64,000 nucleotides of DNA. Origin: Nipponacmea schrenckii. Lineage: Eukaryota > Mollusca > Gastropoda > Lottiidae. Below are positions 62,361 to 64,000 of this stretch, in pieces. The stretch covers positions 23,360,317 through 23,424,316 of the forward strand of contig CM060202.1 of the NCBI GenBank assembly GCA_030562195.1, given 5' to 3'. The position numbers were made by a program, and so were the translations under genes. Position 1 is the stretch's first letter, and every line of letters begins with the position of its first letter. The notes beneath the pieces are model-generated. The model was not told where the DNA came from, searched no databases, and saw only the letters and a program-made list of their open reading frames with translations.

Positions 62361-64000
62361 TTTATTCGCCTGTCAACAAATTTTACATAACATTCAGGAA
62401 ATGACTGAACGTCTCGTCAAACTTTCTGTTCCGTATACAGTTTATGTGAAAAATATGTCAGTTGTCTTTAGCTTGTATTACCTTGTAATATTAAGTGATA
62501 CATTTACGACGTCACAAAACTTTCTTACATCAACTACCGTCAAAATGTTGCTACAATCATCTTCGTTATTCAAAGTATTATCCATGAACGTAATATTGTC
62601 ATTTTAAATTTATCGGTAAAACAACGATCGGTTGGTTTAAACTAAGCGGTGCTTTGGGACCTCTACTGATGGACCTTACGTATGAGTTTTGTTGAAGTCT
62701 TTTGTATCTGTTACATACTTCGTGAAACGATCTTAGTTTGGTCCAATTTCAATAGTCAACGATGCTCTATATAGTATAAGCTGATGCTGAGAAATGAGAT
62801 TGGCATTTACTAGTTCAACCGATTTTTCAAGCCAACGCATATGTAGCGTTTACAACAAAGGCAATCAGATTATGGCGCTGTTAGAGTTATCAATTGGTCA
62901 TATTTTTCTCAGTGTTTACAGAAAATTGTCAGTAAAATGAACCAAATAACAGATCAATACATAAGAAAATAAGTAAATACTCACCCCCCCCCCCTCCGAC
63001 CGCCCTGTTCTTCTACATGTCGAAGATGATGACATATATGAATTATATAAACCATGTATTTAAAAAGATGTTTTATTTTTATTTGTCAGACCAGTGAACT
63101 AAACCTTACAATTGTGTTCAACACGTTCAGGTCTTTTGTTTAAATTCAAATTTCTAAATAACTTCAAACTTTTGTCTTTAAGCCTAGTTTCGTGTTGAAA
63201 GAAAATCCACAACTTATTATCACTCTCTGAGGTTAAAAATTATTTTATTATCATATAAAAGTAAATAAATTATTGTTTTAATATAAACAAACAAAACAAT
63301 TAAACAGAAAACACTTCCTGGTTCTTTGCATTCATTGATTACGTCATTCTAATTTTAGAATGGGATAGCCATGTGCTGTTTTGCAACTTCGGTTGAGCTA
63401 GCCTCCATCACCCAGCCCAACTTCGTCTACGCACAGCTGCGACGATGGTCTTCCGCGTATACATGAGAAGTCTAGGTGTCAGAGACATTAGGTGGGCTCT
63501 TGTCGAAACGAGTAAAGTTATGTTATTCAAAGAGTATTTAAGCGAGCAATTGATACCACATCTGTTTACATATGAGTTGAAGTTCCTTAAGCGGAAGCAA
63601 TGCCCTGTATCATGAACACCACCAAATTATAAAGTCAAAAAATCTCCAGGGGTAATTTATTTTGATAAATATTATAAAAGTTTATATTGTGCGATACTAA
63701 TCTATGCTTGACTAATCTATGCTTTTACATCAGACTCGGTGGCTGCGTTTGTCAGTCGGATATCTTTTTCGAAACTCGGTCCGGTCCTTCTAGTCCCAGA
63801 GAGGTGATATACGCATGCGATATCGTCACGGTTTAGGCAAGACATGATAGTCATTCTCCATGTTGAGCCATATCCCTATTTGGATCACTTATGTAGGAGG
63901 GATCTTAACTTGGCATAACTATTGATGCATACAAACCTCAACCAATAATGAGGCCCTCAAAATATGGTTGGTAGTCAATATTACCTATCATAAATTTATG
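62361..64000. other. upstream of the BRICHOS gene; no gene called
   Basis: A 56-codon plus-strand frame at 63445-63615 (MVFRVYMRSLGVRDIRWALV) is intact but unrecognised. A poly-C tract is at 62984. Nothing else is supported. Confidence 0.35.
62984..62994. repeat. poly-C tract
   Basis: Eleven consecutive C followed by CTCC-type sequence. Confidence 0.85.

Overview
The window looks like nuclear DNA of an animal, most likely a marine invertebrate of the mollusc/lophotrochozoan kind. It is A+T-rich by eye (roughly two thirds). Long stretches lack open frames, the one clear gene is split by short GT-AG introns, and there are many dispersed short elements: a SINE-like family, MITE-like inverted-repeat elements, minisatellites and microsatellites. 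Nothing bacterial (operons, ribosome binding sites, CRISPR) is present. The clade is inferred from the repeat style and gene structure, not from a database match.

The one confident gene lies on the minus strand at 58955-62022. It has six coding exons with consistent splice sites and phases and encodes a 293-residue type II membrane protein. The order is a short charged cytoplasmic tail with a coiled-coil-like Lys/Glu segment, one Val/Ile-rich membrane helix, a linker, a BRICHOS domain with its Asp and two Cys, and a short Pro/Asp/Glu tail. A TATA-like box and a probable 5'-UTR intron lie upstream near 62.1-62.36 kb, and an AATAAA signal lies about 200 bp past the stop.

The rest is mainly intergenic or intronic. 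0-6.5 kb: A+T-rich, no feature. 6.5 kb: a 21-bp tandem repeat. 8.2-9.0 kb: old local duplications. 15.3-16.0 kb: a minisatellite whose every unit carries a perfect palindrome. 17-20 kb: a MITE-like element and two SINE copies. 27-29 kb: SINE copies and a MITE with TTAA target duplications. 33 kb: a foldback element. 34.5-38.7 kb (minus): exon-like blocks whose phases fit together, possibly an unrecognised multi-exon gene. 36.3 kb: a CCCTCA (TGAGGG) hexamer array. 38.9-40.9 kb: two MITE-like copies and two SINE copies. 45.5, 52.1 and 55.0 kb (plus): three weaker exon candidates. 47-49 kb: very A+T-rich, with a three-copy repeat. 53.6 and 54.5 kb: tandem duplications.

Except for the BRICHOS gene, coding calls are tentative. 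In A+T-rich DNA of this length, chance frames of 40-140 codons are expected, so calls outside 58.9-62.1 kb rest on splice-site and phase agreement rather than on recognised homology.
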